Notes under the pieces: model-generated
The model's input: only the letters and a program-made list of their open reading frames with translations
What the model was told of the DNA's origin: nothing
Databases searched by the model: none
Part shown: positions 45,058 to 56,405 of the stretch, in pieces
Position numbering within the stretch: the first letter of the stretch is position 1
Layout: each line of letters starts with the position of its first letter
Program-made: the position numbers and the translations under genes
Assembly (NCBI RefSeq): GCF_022682495.2
Contig: NC_071393.1
Location: forward strand, 115,894,239 to 115,958,238
From: Desmodus rotundus
Lineage: Eukaryota > Chordata > Mammalia > Chiroptera > Phyllostomidae
DNA length: 64,000 bases
Direction: 5' to 3'

Positions 45058-45295
45058 GGCCCTGGCTTAATTATGCAGTTAAGAAGTTAATTATGTGGCT
45101 CAGTGGACTGAGTGCGGGCCGTGAGCCAAAGGGGTCGTTGGTTTGATTCCCAGTCAGGGCACATGCATGGGCTGCGGGCCAGGTCCCCAGTAGGGGGCAT
45201 GTGAGAGTCAACCACACATTGATGTTTCTCTCCCTCTCTTTCTCCCTCCCTTCCCCTCTGTCTAAAAATAAATAAATAAAACCTTAAAAAAAAAG
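45058..45295 (+). mobile_element. Ves SINE with a 27-bp insert in its head
   Basis: Perfect 15-bp target duplication GAGAAGTTAATTATC (45043-45057 and 45296-45310). After GGCCCTGGCT the head is interrupted by 27 bp (45068-45094) that copy the left flank, then continues GTGGCTCAGTGG. Confidence 0.93.
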
Positions 45296-45861
45296 GAGAA
45301 GTTAATTATCAACCACGATGGTCATTGCTGCTTTCCCCCAGCGGCCTGGGCTCCAGCCAGGCCCAACGCCTCTCCACTCTGCAGCACAGTACTGCCTGAA
45401 CCACCTGTTCTCCACCTGCCCTCCACCTGCTGCTCTCACACCCTCGCTGCTCCTGGCTTCCGGGAGTCCTTACCACCTGGGCCACCTCTGAGTTAGTCAC
45501 CCTTGTTTGGCTCCCTTGTTTGAGTCTGTGGGCGTTGTCTCCATAGAGGGTCACGCCCACTGCCTCCCACTCCTAACCCGCTGTCATCTTGTTCTACCCC
45601 TTTGTTCTCCCGAAACAGCTCTCAAACGTCACCGAGGAGTGATGAGCCATGTCCTAGGTGCTAAATCTGAAGTCACCGCAGGGTACTGTCTCTTCCTCCA
45701 CCTCCTCTTCCTCCTCCTCATCTTCTGAAAAGCAATTCTCTCTTGACCTCCCTGACATCTCACCCTGCATGTCTGGAATCTCTCCCTGCTTCTAAGATCA
45801 CTTGTTTGCTCTTTCTTTTTCTGGCTTTTCTGCGTTTGTCCTTACCTTAAAAATTGTGTGT

Positions 45862-46066
45862 GTGTGTATTTTTAAGATTTTATTTATTTATTTTTAGAGA
45901 GAGAGGAAGGGAGGGAGAAAGACAGGGAGAGAAACATCAATGTGTGGTTACCTCTCACGCACCCCCTACTGGCACAACCCAGGCATGTGCCCTGACTGGG
46001 AATCCAACTGGTGACCTTTTGGTTTCCAGGCCTGCACTCAATCCACTGAGCCACACCAGCCAGGGC
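45862..46066 (-). mobile_element. Ves SINE
   Basis: Reversed full-length copy; target duplication AAATTGTGTGT (45851-45861 and 46067-46077). Confidence 0.93.
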
Positions 46067-46214
46067 AAATTGTGTGTTTTAAAAAATAGGTAATGCATGC
46101 ATGTGGGAAAAAGTTAAACAGAACAAAAGAATATATAGTAAAAGTTACTTCTCCCTCCTCTGATTTTCAATTCCCCAAAATTTCTCCCCAAGGATAATTG
46201 CTATTACCTCCCTT

Positions 46215-46560
46215 TGAAATCCATCCGGAATGGTGAGTCCCACTATTTATATGTGACTACTGAGCACTGTGAATGTGGTTGGTTTGAACTGAGATGTGTT
46301 GTAAGCATAAGATACATGCCAGATTTCAAAGACTTGGGACTAAAACAAAAAGAATATAGTAAACTATCTCATTAATAATATTTATATATATAACTATCAC
46401 TTAAGCTAGAAAAATATTTTTAAAATATTGATTAAATGTTAAAATACTATTTTGGATGTATTGGGTTAAATAAAATATATTGAAATTAACTTCCCCTTTT
46501 TCTTTAATTATGTGGCTTACCTTTGTGGCTAACACTGTAACATACTGAACAGCAGTGTTT
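46215..46560. mobile_element. Old DNA-transposon relic (same family as 22240-22560)
   Basis: The start 'atatgtgactactgagcact' and the end 'atgtggcttacctttgtggct' are arranged around an AT-rich core, matching the other copy in layout. Confidence 0.45.
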
Positions 46561-46745
46561 TAGAGCAAGACTTTGTTTATAAGCATTTATGTCGGCATCG
46601 TTCCTTTAAAACACGATACACAAACAGCGTGTTACGCAGAAGTGTGTACATTTCTTTTTGTACTCAGCCACCTCGGGTGTTGTATCGTATTGGTTTATCT
46701 TAGCCTGCCCCGTTCCTCACCATGTCTGCACAACTGTTGTGTAGC

Positions 46746-46937
46746 CAGACCTCTAGCGATGAGCTCAGTTAATTGGAGCGTCATCCTGATGCGCCAAGGT
46801 TTCGAGTTCAAACTCCGGTCAGGGCACGTAGAAGAAGCCACGAATGAATGCATAAATAAGTGGAACAACACATTGATGTTTCTCTCTCTCCTTTCCTCTT
46901 TCTTTCTAAAATCAATCAATAAATTAAAAAAAAAATC
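46746..46937 (+). mobile_element. Ves-type SINE, second subfamily
   Basis: Degenerate head 'gcgatgagctcagttaattg', 'gtcagggcacgtagaag', 'aatgcataaataagtggaac', A-rich tail. Last SINE before the SINE-free block around SYNDIG1L. Confidence 0.88.
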
Positions 46938-47924
46938 TCAGATATGGAGAAGTTCTGAGCCGAAAGGGCCTCAGGTTCACTATTTATTTGTTGATTCACA
47001 TTTTCTGCACTCCCGTGGGTCTCTAATAGGTTCACAGATGAGCCGACGGGGTCTCTGCCCTTGAGGAGCTCGCAGTAGAGTACGGAGACCTGGCGCGCAA
47101 ACACACGACTGAGGTCAGGCGCCATAATGAGAGTGCACGTGAAACATAGTACTGACAGATGACGAAACCAAAGTGCACAAGCCGAGCTGACAACTGTCGC
47201 CACTGGTGTGGATCTTTTTAGAGTAAAAGCTTTTGAGAGTCAGGGTCTAGCTTATGTTTTACATTCTTTGTAGGCTTGAGCGTCCTCCTTCTGCAGCCAA
47301 GGTCTAGGGGTCATCGTGACATAACAGTCACGGAAATACCCATTTTCTCGCTTGGTCTGATTCAAACATCCAGACAACCCTAGAGGAAGGTAGGCTGCAG
47401 CCACCTGACATCAGCGTTCCTCACACCGCCACCCCAACCACTGGGCGCACGTCTGCTCCACGCATCTGGCCCCCAGCCATCAGTGCTGCTCGGTAAAGTG
47501 TGACCGGGAGCCAGGTGAGTGCCCCGGGGCAGACAGCATACTGGGTGGTTAAGGGTTCCTCCTCCGGATGCAGAATCCAGGATCAGAGGCTAACTGTACC
47601 ACTCTTACCTGTGTGACCTTGAGTAATGTATTTTATCTCAGCGGCCTCATCTGAGTGAACCCTACTGATAGTCCCGAAGTCAGAGGTCTTGAGGAATGGA
47701 GACAAAGTAGTACCATGCCTAGACTGGTACCCGGCCTGCTGTAAATTTCCAGAGACGGAAGCTGCCTTCATGGAGCTGACACATTATGTTATGTAGAATT
47801 GGGCCCCGAGGTCTGTGCGCACCCCTTTTGTTGTATTGTCCTTATTGTCTCAGCGCTCGTCTACCACACACACATTAGTCAGATGGTACGGTCTCACCGC
47901 CGATTTGGGAAAGCTTTAAAAAAT

Positions 47925-48300
47925 AGCTCATGGTCTCAGTGGACGATCGGATAAACAAATTATGGTATGCCCATACAGTGAAATACTCAGCCATAAAAAG
48001 AAGTAAGTACTGATCCATGCCGCCGGGTGGAGGAGCCTTGTACACGTTATGCTTATGACCCCATTTATACGAAGTATTCATGTTAGGTAAGCTCCCAGAG
48101 TCAGAGCCAGGTTGGTGGTTGCCAGGGGCCGGGGGGACCGCGGATGGAAAGCAGCTGCTTAACGGATACGAGGTTTCTTTTTGGGGGTGAGGACTGTGTT
48201 TTGGAAGTAGACAGAGGTGGCATTTGTACAACATTGTAAATGTACTAAATGCCACAGAAGTGTTCATTTTAAAATGGTTAATTTTGTTATGAGAAATAAA
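47925..48300 (+). mobile_element. L1 3' end fragment
   Basis: 'ggataaacaaattatggtat', 'aaatactcagccataaaaag' and 'ttttaaaatggttaattttg' in L1 3' order. Confidence 0.65.
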
Positions 48301-49212
48301 GAAAATAGCCTGTGGACTGCACCCTCCTGCCCACTTCTTCCTGTGATGACCATTAAGGACTCCAATTAAGACCTCAGTTAAAAACTACCAACCCTTTCAC
48401 ATTGTAAGGGGGAAGCCTCGGCTCTGGGAGGAGGGGGCAAGGTGGAGATTGAGGGTCACAGAGCTGGTTCCAGCTGGAAGTGAAGAAGTGTTTCAGGCAA
48501 CAGTGGCAGCTCGCGCCTGCTCCTGCGTTTTGTTTCACTTTCGGACTCACCCTTGGTGGGTATACAGAAGCCTAATTTGGAGATTGAAGACCCCGCAGTG
48601 AATTTTAAGGCTCCTCAACTCCCCAGCTAGTTGGGTGATTTAGCTTCCCTCTTTGAGCCTTAGTTTTTTTGTCTATAAAATGTCAGTTAATACAGTAAAG
48701 AATGAGCCCAGGAGCCAGCACAAGGTGGCACTCAATAATTCAAGTGTAAAACCCCGAAGTTGCCTTTCATTTCAAGTCTGCGGTTGAGAAGACTCCCACT
48801 TCATCCTGCCTGAGCAGGAAGCTCTCCATGGGGACCTCTGATTACAGCACCTTCCCTCCCAGCTTGCCTTAGCAACACACAGGTCACCCTCGCAGGCTGG
48901 GTGGCAGGTAACCCATCACTTGGGCGGAGGCAGCAAGGACCTGCCCCCAAGCCACTGAGGCATGCTTCCTGTGTCTCTGGTCAGCTGCTACCCCCACCCC
49001 TGTGCATGAGCCACCCGCTGATGGTCTTGTTTCCCAAGATTACTGCTCCTCCTTTAGGGGTCTGTTCTGGATCCCACCTCAGTGGGCTCTGAGCTCCTGT
49101 GGTTCTGTCCTCCTCACCTCTCACTAGCCACTCAGGTGAGGGCCAGTAGCTGTTCTGTCTTCACTGCCCACCGGGTGGTTTGACAGGTGCTGGGCAGGTT
49201 TGCTGGGCCTTT

Positions 49213-49825
49213 TAAAATAATTAAAAAAATATTTTATTGTTTATGCTATTACGGTTGTCCCAGATTTTCCCCCCTTGCCCCCCTCCACCCAGCACCCCCC
49301 TACTCCCACAGTCAATCCCCACACTGTTGTCTGTGTCTATGGGTCATGCATGTATGTTCTCTGCCTTTCAACCAGTCTCCACCTCCCCCCTCCCCTCTTA
49401 TGGCTGTCAGCCTGTTCCATGTTTCTATGCCTCTGGTTCTATTTCGTTTGATCGTTTATTATGTTTGTTCGTTTATTTTGTTCATTAGATCCCACTTATA
49501 AGCAAGATCATATGGCATTTGTCTTTCACCAACTGGCTTATTTCACTTAGCAAAATAGTCTCCAGTTCCATCCATGCTGCTGCAAAAGGCAAGGATTCCT
49601 TCTGCTTTACTGCTGCGTAGTGTTCCACAGTGTAAATGCACCACAGTTTTGTTTTGCTTAAGTTTTATCCACTCATCCACTGAGGGGCACCCAGGCTGTT
49701 TCCAGCACTTGGCTATTGTACATAGCGTTGCTATGAACACAGAGGTGTCTATATCCTTTTGAACTGGTGTTTCAGGATTCTTAGGGTATATTCCCAGCCG
49801 TGGAATCGCTGGGATAAAACGCTTA
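49213..49825 (-). mobile_element. 5'-truncated L1, reversed, young
   Basis: On the - strand it starts inside the end of ORF2, whose frame is broken by a shift near 49660, runs through the 3' UTR and ends in an A-rich tail. Perfect 10-bp target duplication CTGGGCCTTT (49203-49212 and 49826-49835). About 613 bp. It is the only young insertion in the SINE-free block around SYNDIG1L. Confidence 0.9.
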
Positions 49826-50029
49826 CTGGGCCTTTCGATTATAGGGAGCAAATATTCCTTAACCTACATTGAGGGTAAAGCACGTGATCTGTGGTCCTCT
49901 CTCCGTGACCCTTAGCCCTGCCCAGTGTCATTCAGAGAAGGGAAGAGAAAGAAGCAATAGGGGAAGTGAAGGGGGCAGAGAGATATATATCTGTGGCTCT
50001 GGTGGCGTGGTCAGGGCATGCTGGCGGTG

Positions 50030-50235
50030 GAGCCAGACAGACGGGGTTCAAATTCCGGCTTTTCACCTATTGGCTGTGTGACCAAGGACGGGTTATTTTA
50101 CCGCTCTAGACCGTAGTTTCTTTATCTCTAAAATAGGGTACTAATAGAGCCAGACTCCTAGGGATGTTGCAAGGATTAATATTTGTAAAGTGCTGAGAAC
50201 AAGGCTTGGTACAAAGTAAGTACTCAATCCTTTTT
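50030..50235 (-). repeat. MIR, reversed
   Basis: 'ggggttcaaattccggcttt', 'gctgtgtgaccaaggacggg', 'gttgcaaggattaatatttg' and 'gtaagtactcaatcc' in reverse MIR order. Confidence 0.8.
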
Positions 50236-50639
50236 TATTATTATTAAGAGAAGGAAAATCATTTCAGGCAGAAGGAATAGCATATGCAAAGACCCTGCAA
50301 GTGTGAAGGCAGGTCTGGGCCGAAGGCAGGCAGACTGGGTGGGGTGCAGAGGCTTGGGCTGTGTGGTGCGAGCTGGAGCTGGAGGCAGGTAGGGCAGGTA
50401 AGCAGGTAAGGAGCTTGGCTGTGGTCTGAGAAAAATGAGTATCATTTGAAGGTGTCTATCAGGGGAGCTAACTGGCCCAGATTAGCTTTTTAAAAAGTTT
50501 ACTTTAGCCAAAGGGAGGCAGGTGAGCCATTTAGTAGGGTTTTTTTTTTTTTTTTACATTAAAATCATCTTTGAAAGGACACCAAACGGATTTACAGTAG
50601 AATATTTCCTTACAACAATAATAATTATTACCTGCCCCA

Positions 50640-50800
50640 GCCTTAAAAAGAATGTAGTGAAAAACACATAACATAAACTTTGCCAGTTTATCCACTTTCA
50701 AAGTGTACAGTTCAGAATGTTTAAAATATTCACAGTGTTGCTCAGCGGATCTCCAGAACTGCTTCATCGCACAAAACCGAATCGCTGTCCTGTTGGGCGC
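50640..50800 (-). mobile_element. Old L1 3' UTR fragment, reversed
   Basis: 'agtgtacagttcagaatgtt' and 'cggatctccagaactgcttc' with 'acaaaaccgaatcgctg' match the usual reversed L1 text. Confidence 0.55.
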
Positions 50801-51794
50801 TCGCTCTCCACTCCCCCCTCCACAGTTGAGTGAGGCAGTGCTCCTGCCTCTGGCCTTGGCCTTCAGAAGGGAGCGTGGACAAGCCAGTGGCACTCAGTCA
50901 TGTGGACCCCTTAGAGGATGGGGGGTGGGGATGACGGCGGGGCTGAGTTGGGAGCAGAGGAAACTGAGAACCTCTCCTCTGTCCTGTGCCCAGAGCCTCA
51001 TGGAGACCAGAGGGAACACAAGGGGCAGGCAGCCACCCTGGGTGTTTTGTCTCCTTGTTTATATTTTTCTGCAGAGCGGGACCTCGGTCCCCCAGGAAGG
51101 CGGGTCTCCGTGGCATCCCCAGAAAGGCAGCTAAGAGCTCTGCCGTCTATCCCTATTCAGATATTGCCAGGCTGAGCACCACAGGGGCCCACGTGCTGTC
51201 TCCAGTCCATTTCATCCTCCTTGGAATTGTCAAGGGCTTCCCCCCCAGACACCCCCTCCTATCTCCCAGCTCCTATCTCCCTGAAGAGTTGGGTGGTTCT
51301 CCCCTCTGAGAGAGATATCACAGTGGAAAGAATGTTGACCCCTCTCGTCTCCAGCTGTGTAGCAAGTCCCTTTTATTCCCCAGGGTGATGCTCAGTGAGT
51401 ATGTGTGGAATGTCTACAGAAAGCCTGGCTCTCAGAAGAGCAAAAGCCTGAAGATGTGGCTGTGATGTTAATTTGAGTGCGTGTAGTGGTGGTTCATGAT
51501 AGAGGGTGGGTAGTTCTAGTGGTTTTGGCGCCAGAGAGCAGCTGGGGTGGGGAGGATGGTCGCAGGGGGGATAGAGAAGATATTTTGTTGAGCTGTGTCT
51601 TGGTAGATTTTTATCACTTTGGAGGAAAGGTCGGGGAGTGGAGGCAGATAAGGGGATTCCAGGCTGGAAGAACCGGTGAAACAGACGCACGCGTTCAGCT
51701 TGCTGCCAGAGATCGCAGGGTCCCGGTGCACCAGGGCTTTGGCTTTACCCTTTCTCGTCGGCTGTGGGAGGGGTGTTGCTGGTCAGCAGGAGAT

Positions 51795-51960
51795 TATTGG
51801 GAGCAGTTTTCACTTAGTAGACACCCAAAGCTATCGTAGGAGCCGTCAAGTATTAACTGATGCAGCATCACAGCAATCCTATGCGGCAGTCACCATCACC
51901 ATGCCAGGTGGGGAACACAGCCCGTAGGATCTGACCCAGGCACTCTGGCTCCACACTCTG
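51795..51960 (+). repeat. MIR
   Basis: 'catcacagcaatcctatgcg' and 'atctgacccaggcactctgg' in MIR order. Confidence 0.5.
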
Positions 51961-52894
51961 CTTTTCGCCACTGGGTCAGGCTGCATCTCCCAGCCAGCTC
52001 TGAGCGGAAGTGTTGGGACGGGGCTGGAGAGGATTAAGGAGGGAAAATGGCCAGGAGCCGGCCTCAGGTGGGATGTGGGCCCAGGGTGAAGATGGAGCTG
52101 TGGCGGGCACTTAGGGGCCATGGGACCACTCGCTGAGCCGTGGAACCAGGAGGAAAGAGGGCCTTGTGGGCTTCGGTCTCACCATCTGAAAAAGGGTTCA
52201 GGAGCTTGCCTCAGTAGTGGAGAGGTCTGGTGTGCAGGGGCTTTGTGCAATGAAGTTGCTCTGTCAACGGAGCCCACCCCTGCCATCTCCCCACTGGTCC
52301 TGCCCATGGTCACACACATGCCCACTGTCCCCTCTCTCCCCTTTTTGGCTGCCTCTCGGGGGCACCCTGCCCTCTGGAGATTTTTTTTCTTTGTTATTTC
52401 CTCGTGAAGCCAGAGGTGGCTTTGAAGCCCTCTCGGCTCTTTAGAGAGAGAGAGGTAAAAGCAGTTCAAGGGATGTAGGTTGGAGGAATTTGGAAATGCA
52501 GATGGGCTACCTGAGGACTTTTAATTTTTGTTCAAAACATATGAGGGCCTCTGTGGGCCTCCCGCCCCGCAGAGTAGAGCCTCCCCCTATTACAGAGAGG
52601 ATGTGGGAGCACCTGTGGTGGAGGGGGTGCTGCTGAGAGTTTGGGGCAGGTAAGTCTATTACTCTCCTACCCCACCCCTGCCAAGCCACCAAAATAGAAG
52701 GGCCAAGGCATCAGCTCCTGGGAGGGGCTGGCGGGGAAGCCTTTGAAGGAGGAACCAGCCTGGGAGGGAAGGCTGAGAGAAGCAAGTTTGTTAATATTCA
52801 CCCCGCAGCTGCTGTTGCCCTGGGTTTTTGGTTTCCATGGCAGGCAGAGGCATCACCAGCCTAGCTCAGAAACCCCAGGGCTCAGAAGTCAGAG

Positions 52895-53035
52895 CTGGGG
52901 CTTGGCTCAAAAATCGCTGGGTGTCACTGGGCAACTCACCTCCCTCTCTGGGCCTCACTTGCCTCATCTGTAGCACGAGTGACTGTGACTAGATAGATCA
53001 CTTCCCAGGTTCCTTCCTGCTGCAACATTTAGGAT
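52895..53035 (-). repeat. MIR, reversed
   Basis: 'gggtgtcactgggcaactca' and 'gggcctcacttgcctcatct' in reverse MIR order. Confidence 0.65.
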
Positions 53036-54044
53036 TCACTTCCTCGACAACTTGACCGCCGACCCCTGCCTCCTCACACCCCCTTCTGGGTGGGGCTCAG
53101 GCCTGGCTAGGCCCAGGAAATGCACTAAGACTGTCTACCCTCCAGGCAAGGACCTTTCCCGTGTCTTCTACCTGGTCAGTGGGGGAGAAGGCTGAGGCGG
53201 GGTTGCAGGGTGGGGGAAGCGGGAGCAGGTGCAATGTAAGGGCAGCTGGTGGGGGGAGCCCCGGCTTCCTGGTGCAGGGCTCCTGTGCTGCCAGTTGCCC
53301 TGACATCCCTGTGTAGCAATTTCAGTTTCTATTTTAAACAGTTTGGGTTGGTTGCTTCCTTGCCTTCCTGCTGGGTGTTTATAGTGAGGAAAATAATTGG
53401 TAATATTTTCACAGATGTGCTGGCACTGCAGCTCATCAAGGGCACCTTTACACAGGGGACCCTGCCTGCCACCAGCCTCTCTCTGCCAGCCAGAAGACCC
53501 TGAGGGGGTGGTAACCATAGACCCTTGTGCCTCCCAGGAGCCCCAGGCGGTGAGGCACAGGCAGAGCTGGGAAGCAGGAGGCCCTCAGTGCCCCAGGCAT
53601 GCCCAAAGGCAGGCCTCAGCGTGATGGAAGGGGGGCTTGCCTGCGTAGCAGGGACTGAATAGGATGGGCCCTTCCTAGGGGGCTGTGGGAGAGCGCATCT
53701 AGGAGCTGGTTTCTGATTCCATTTTCTCCTGCAGAGCCTGAATTCACAGCTAGGGGTAAGGCATGGGGGGGAAGTGAAAAGGGGGAGGGAGGAGGACCAG
53801 GGCTGAATGCAGGAAATCACGGGCTTCTCCCTCTTCTGGAGGCCTGGAGCCTCACTCTGGAGGGCTGGGAAGAAGGTGGGGATTGTCCCAGGTGAGTGGC
53901 AGCCTGCCCACCCCAGCACACAGGCCTGAACCGGAGTATGCACTGCCCATTCTCCGATGCGGGGCCCAGCCAGGCTGGTGATGGGGTGACGGATGGCAGA
54001 GTGGACTGACGGGAGAAACCCCTCAGCCACCATGTCTTCTTCAC

Positions 54045-54255
54045 CCCTTGAATGTGCACACACTGCATGTGTGGACACACATGCTAGAGTCTGTACACAG
54101 CATTTGTGTATGCGTGGGCTGCCCCGTGTGCGCACATGTGCATACATGTGTGCATGGCTGCGCAGCTGTTCTTGTATGTGTGCATGTGGGTGCAGCATGT
54201 GCATGCACTGGCGCCCATGTGCTAACACGTGTGTGCATGCACGCACGTGTCTTGG
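54045..54255 (+). repeat. Degenerate (TGTGCATG)n purine-pyrimidine tract
   Basis: About 200 bp of alternating purine/pyrimidine text (gtgtgcgcacatgtgcatac, gtgtgcatgcacgcacgtgt), a sequence class able to adopt Z-DNA. It creates the long spurious frames seen here on both strands. Confidence 0.8.
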
Positions 54256-54599
54256 TTTGGATTCTCCCAGGAGATGACCCAATGTTCAATTGCAGGTCCT
54301 TTACTGGGAGATGATCCCAGGATGGGAGTAAGGAAAAGGAGAGAGGAGGCAGCATCAATGCTCTCGAGCAAATTGCGGCTGTGAGCCACCGAAGCTCAAT
54401 CCAGGGGGAGGGCCGGGAGCCAGTATAGTCCATGACTTCTTCTCCCTCCAGAAGGCAGGGGATCTGGGGCCCAATGTGGGCCTGTCTTCTCAGGATCGCC
54501 ACTGGGGGCCAGGAGCAGCAGAAAGGTGTGGGGGAAGAGGGGACACAGCGAAAATGGAGGCAGGTAAGGACAGTAGCAGGGCACCAGGTGTTAGAGAAA

Positions 54600-56246
54600 T
54601 GTTTATTACAAGGATATATATATTATATATATACACACACACACAATAATGGGACATTAAAACTGCTGATCCTGGGCCTGTGGGACTTCAAGGGATGCAG
54701 GGGATAGAGGGCTGGGCGACACCTGGGCTGAGGGAGGACAGTGGGACAAGATGAGTCAGTGGTGGAGCCACAGCCCCAGCCCCAGGCCCAAATCACGCAC
54801 AGTGAGGTCCTATAGCTTGAGCCCTGGCAGCCTTGCCTTTCAATGTGCTGCTTTCCTGCCTGCCTGTGTGTCCCTGAAATTCTGGATGTTCCCTAGTGGC
54901 TGGGGTGTCGAGAGCATCTCTGAGTGGGGGCATCAGCAAAGAAGCCCCAAGGCCTACCAGGGGCCCACCACTGAGCCCCAGCATTCAGAGGTGGGAAAAC
55001 ATCATTGGTCTTTGAGAGACAGACCTAACCTTCTCTGAGTTGGTGGAGCCCTAGGAAATGGCTGCAGTTTGGGTCCAGCCCACATGCTCTAGGCATAATT
55101 CAAACAGTTTAGAACCCGCCTCGGGAGGTTCCTGTCATACCTGTGTCCATGAATCCTAAGGGTTATGGGAAAACGCATCCCTTAGATAAATTTTCCTCAT
55201 CTTTCTAGACCTTGCTAAAGGCACACCTCCTCCAGGAAGCCTTCTCGAGCCCTGCTGGCTGCTCAGCAGTTATGCCAGCCTTGTGTCCCTCCCCTCGTTT
55301 ACACTCACTATACCCAGCGAGGGTCTCTCGTCACTGGTTTCCCATGAGATGTAAGGCCTTGTGCTCAGTGGCTGGTGGGCCGCTGACAGCACTCTCTCTC
55401 CATTTATCTGGGAGGGTGCCCTCTCAGGGCCCCCCAGGAGGACCCCAGAAAAGGATGATGGGAGCAGGGGCCAGGGGCAGAGTGTGGAGTCCCGTGTGGC
55501 CTGGCCATATTTCGGGACCTCTCTCATTGCATCTGCCTTTTGTTCCTGCAGAGCAGCTCCAAGAACCTGGCCTCAGTGCAGAGTTTACATGCCTGAGACT
55601 CCCCTGTCTAGAATCTATAGTATCTTACAGGCCCTTGAGAGAGATAAGCACCGCCCAGGGCCAGAAAGAGCAAGGGGTCCCTGTGTCTCTGTGTATTTCC
55701 CTCTTGGCCGGCTGGGGTTTGGGCATCATGAGGCCAGAGAGTGGAAATGGGGAAGCTCAGGCTGTCTCCGGGGTGGAGACTCGTACAAGCTGAAAGGACT
55801 GGGTCAGGTCCCTGTCCCCAAAGTGTCGCCTTCCCTCCCTGTAACCTCCTGCTCTTTCTCTGTGGAGAGGTTGGTGGAGTTGGGTAGTGGGCTGCCTGAG
55901 GGCAGAGTCACTCTAAGGAGTGGGCAGAATGGGCTGAGCTCCACGCTGGCACCAAGCCAGACGTAGGCCCTGCCTGGTTGGTGTGGGTGGGCAGCCCTAC
56001 CCTCTCCTGCTTCCCGACACAGCCCAGGCTGGAGAGTGGTGCCCTAGCCCTGCTCTGGGGCTTGGGGCAGTGGGCAAGAGGAAGGAAAGGTTGAGCCCTG
56101 CAGGCTGTACCCTGGGAGGTGTCCCCAAACAAGCCACCTTCACGGCTTGTCTTCGGGGGCAGGGCTTTCCAGAGAGTCTACAACCTCAAACCCCGCTGCC
56201 CCCTTGGGTGGAGCAGGGGAGTCAGGATGCGAGACACGACTGGCCG
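54600..56246 (-). other. SYNDIG1L: Probable SYNDIG1L 3' UTR
   Basis: Going down from the stop, the first - strand AATAAA I find is at 54602-54607 (plus TTTATT), beside an (AT)n(AC)n microsatellite at 54612-54645. A 1.6 kb UTR is plausible for this gene. Several open frames here on both strands show no protein-like features. A shorter UTR using a variant signal cannot be excluded. Confidence 0.35.
54612..54645 (+). repeat. (AT)n(AC)n microsatellite
   Basis: 'atatatatattatatatata' followed by 'cacacacacaca', beside the presumed SYNDIG1L polyadenylation signal. Confidence 0.85.
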
Positions 56247-56405
56247 CTAGCCATGACCACTGTGGGACATGTAAGCTGCCAGAGCCACCACCACGGCCAC
56301 ATAGAGACCGGCGCCCACGGCAATGGAGAGTGTGGCCAGGAAGAGGGCCCTGCGAGAGGTGGTGCTGGCCAGGCGGAAGTCCCCCTTGGAGATGGCCTTG
56401 CTGGT
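56247..56405 (-). CDS. SYNDIG1L: SYNDIG1L coding exon 3 (residues 182-233 and stop)
   Basis: The acceptor CTTCCTAG precedes ACCAGCAAGGCC (TSKAISKG). The exon carries the polar loop and the second, fully hydrophobic segment ([20 protein letters not shown]...), then a short tail SHSGHG and TAG. No open-frame track would show it well because it has no ATG near its start. Confidence 0.94.
   Translation of the reverse strand, partial: TSKAISKGDFRLASTTSRRALFLATLSIAVGAGLYVAVVVALAAYMSHSGHG

Larger units (their letters stand above)
50801..54599. other. Intergenic stretch 3' of SYNDIG1L
   Basis: GC-rich single-copy DNA with two MIR pieces (51795 and 52895) and the TGTGCATG tract. Frames up to 317 codons occur but overlap in several frames and are low-complexity; I support no gene here. 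Confidence 0.5.

Noticed and set aside
49543..49851. 102-codon reverse-transcriptase-like frame as a live L1 protein
   Set aside because: It is the 3' end of a 5'-truncated L1 with a shifted frame; the element cannot code for a working protein.
53329..54282. 317-codon open frame on the - strand
   Set aside because: Its first part is the translated TGTGCATG tract (His/Ala/Cys-rich) and the rest is low-complexity Pro/Ser-rich text. Other frames over the same DNA are also open.
55212..55966. 193- and 201-codon frames on the + strand within the SYNDIG1L 3' region
   Set aside because: Two overlapping frames open over the same GC-rich DNA, no Kozak or splice support, and they lie antisense to the probable 3' UTR.
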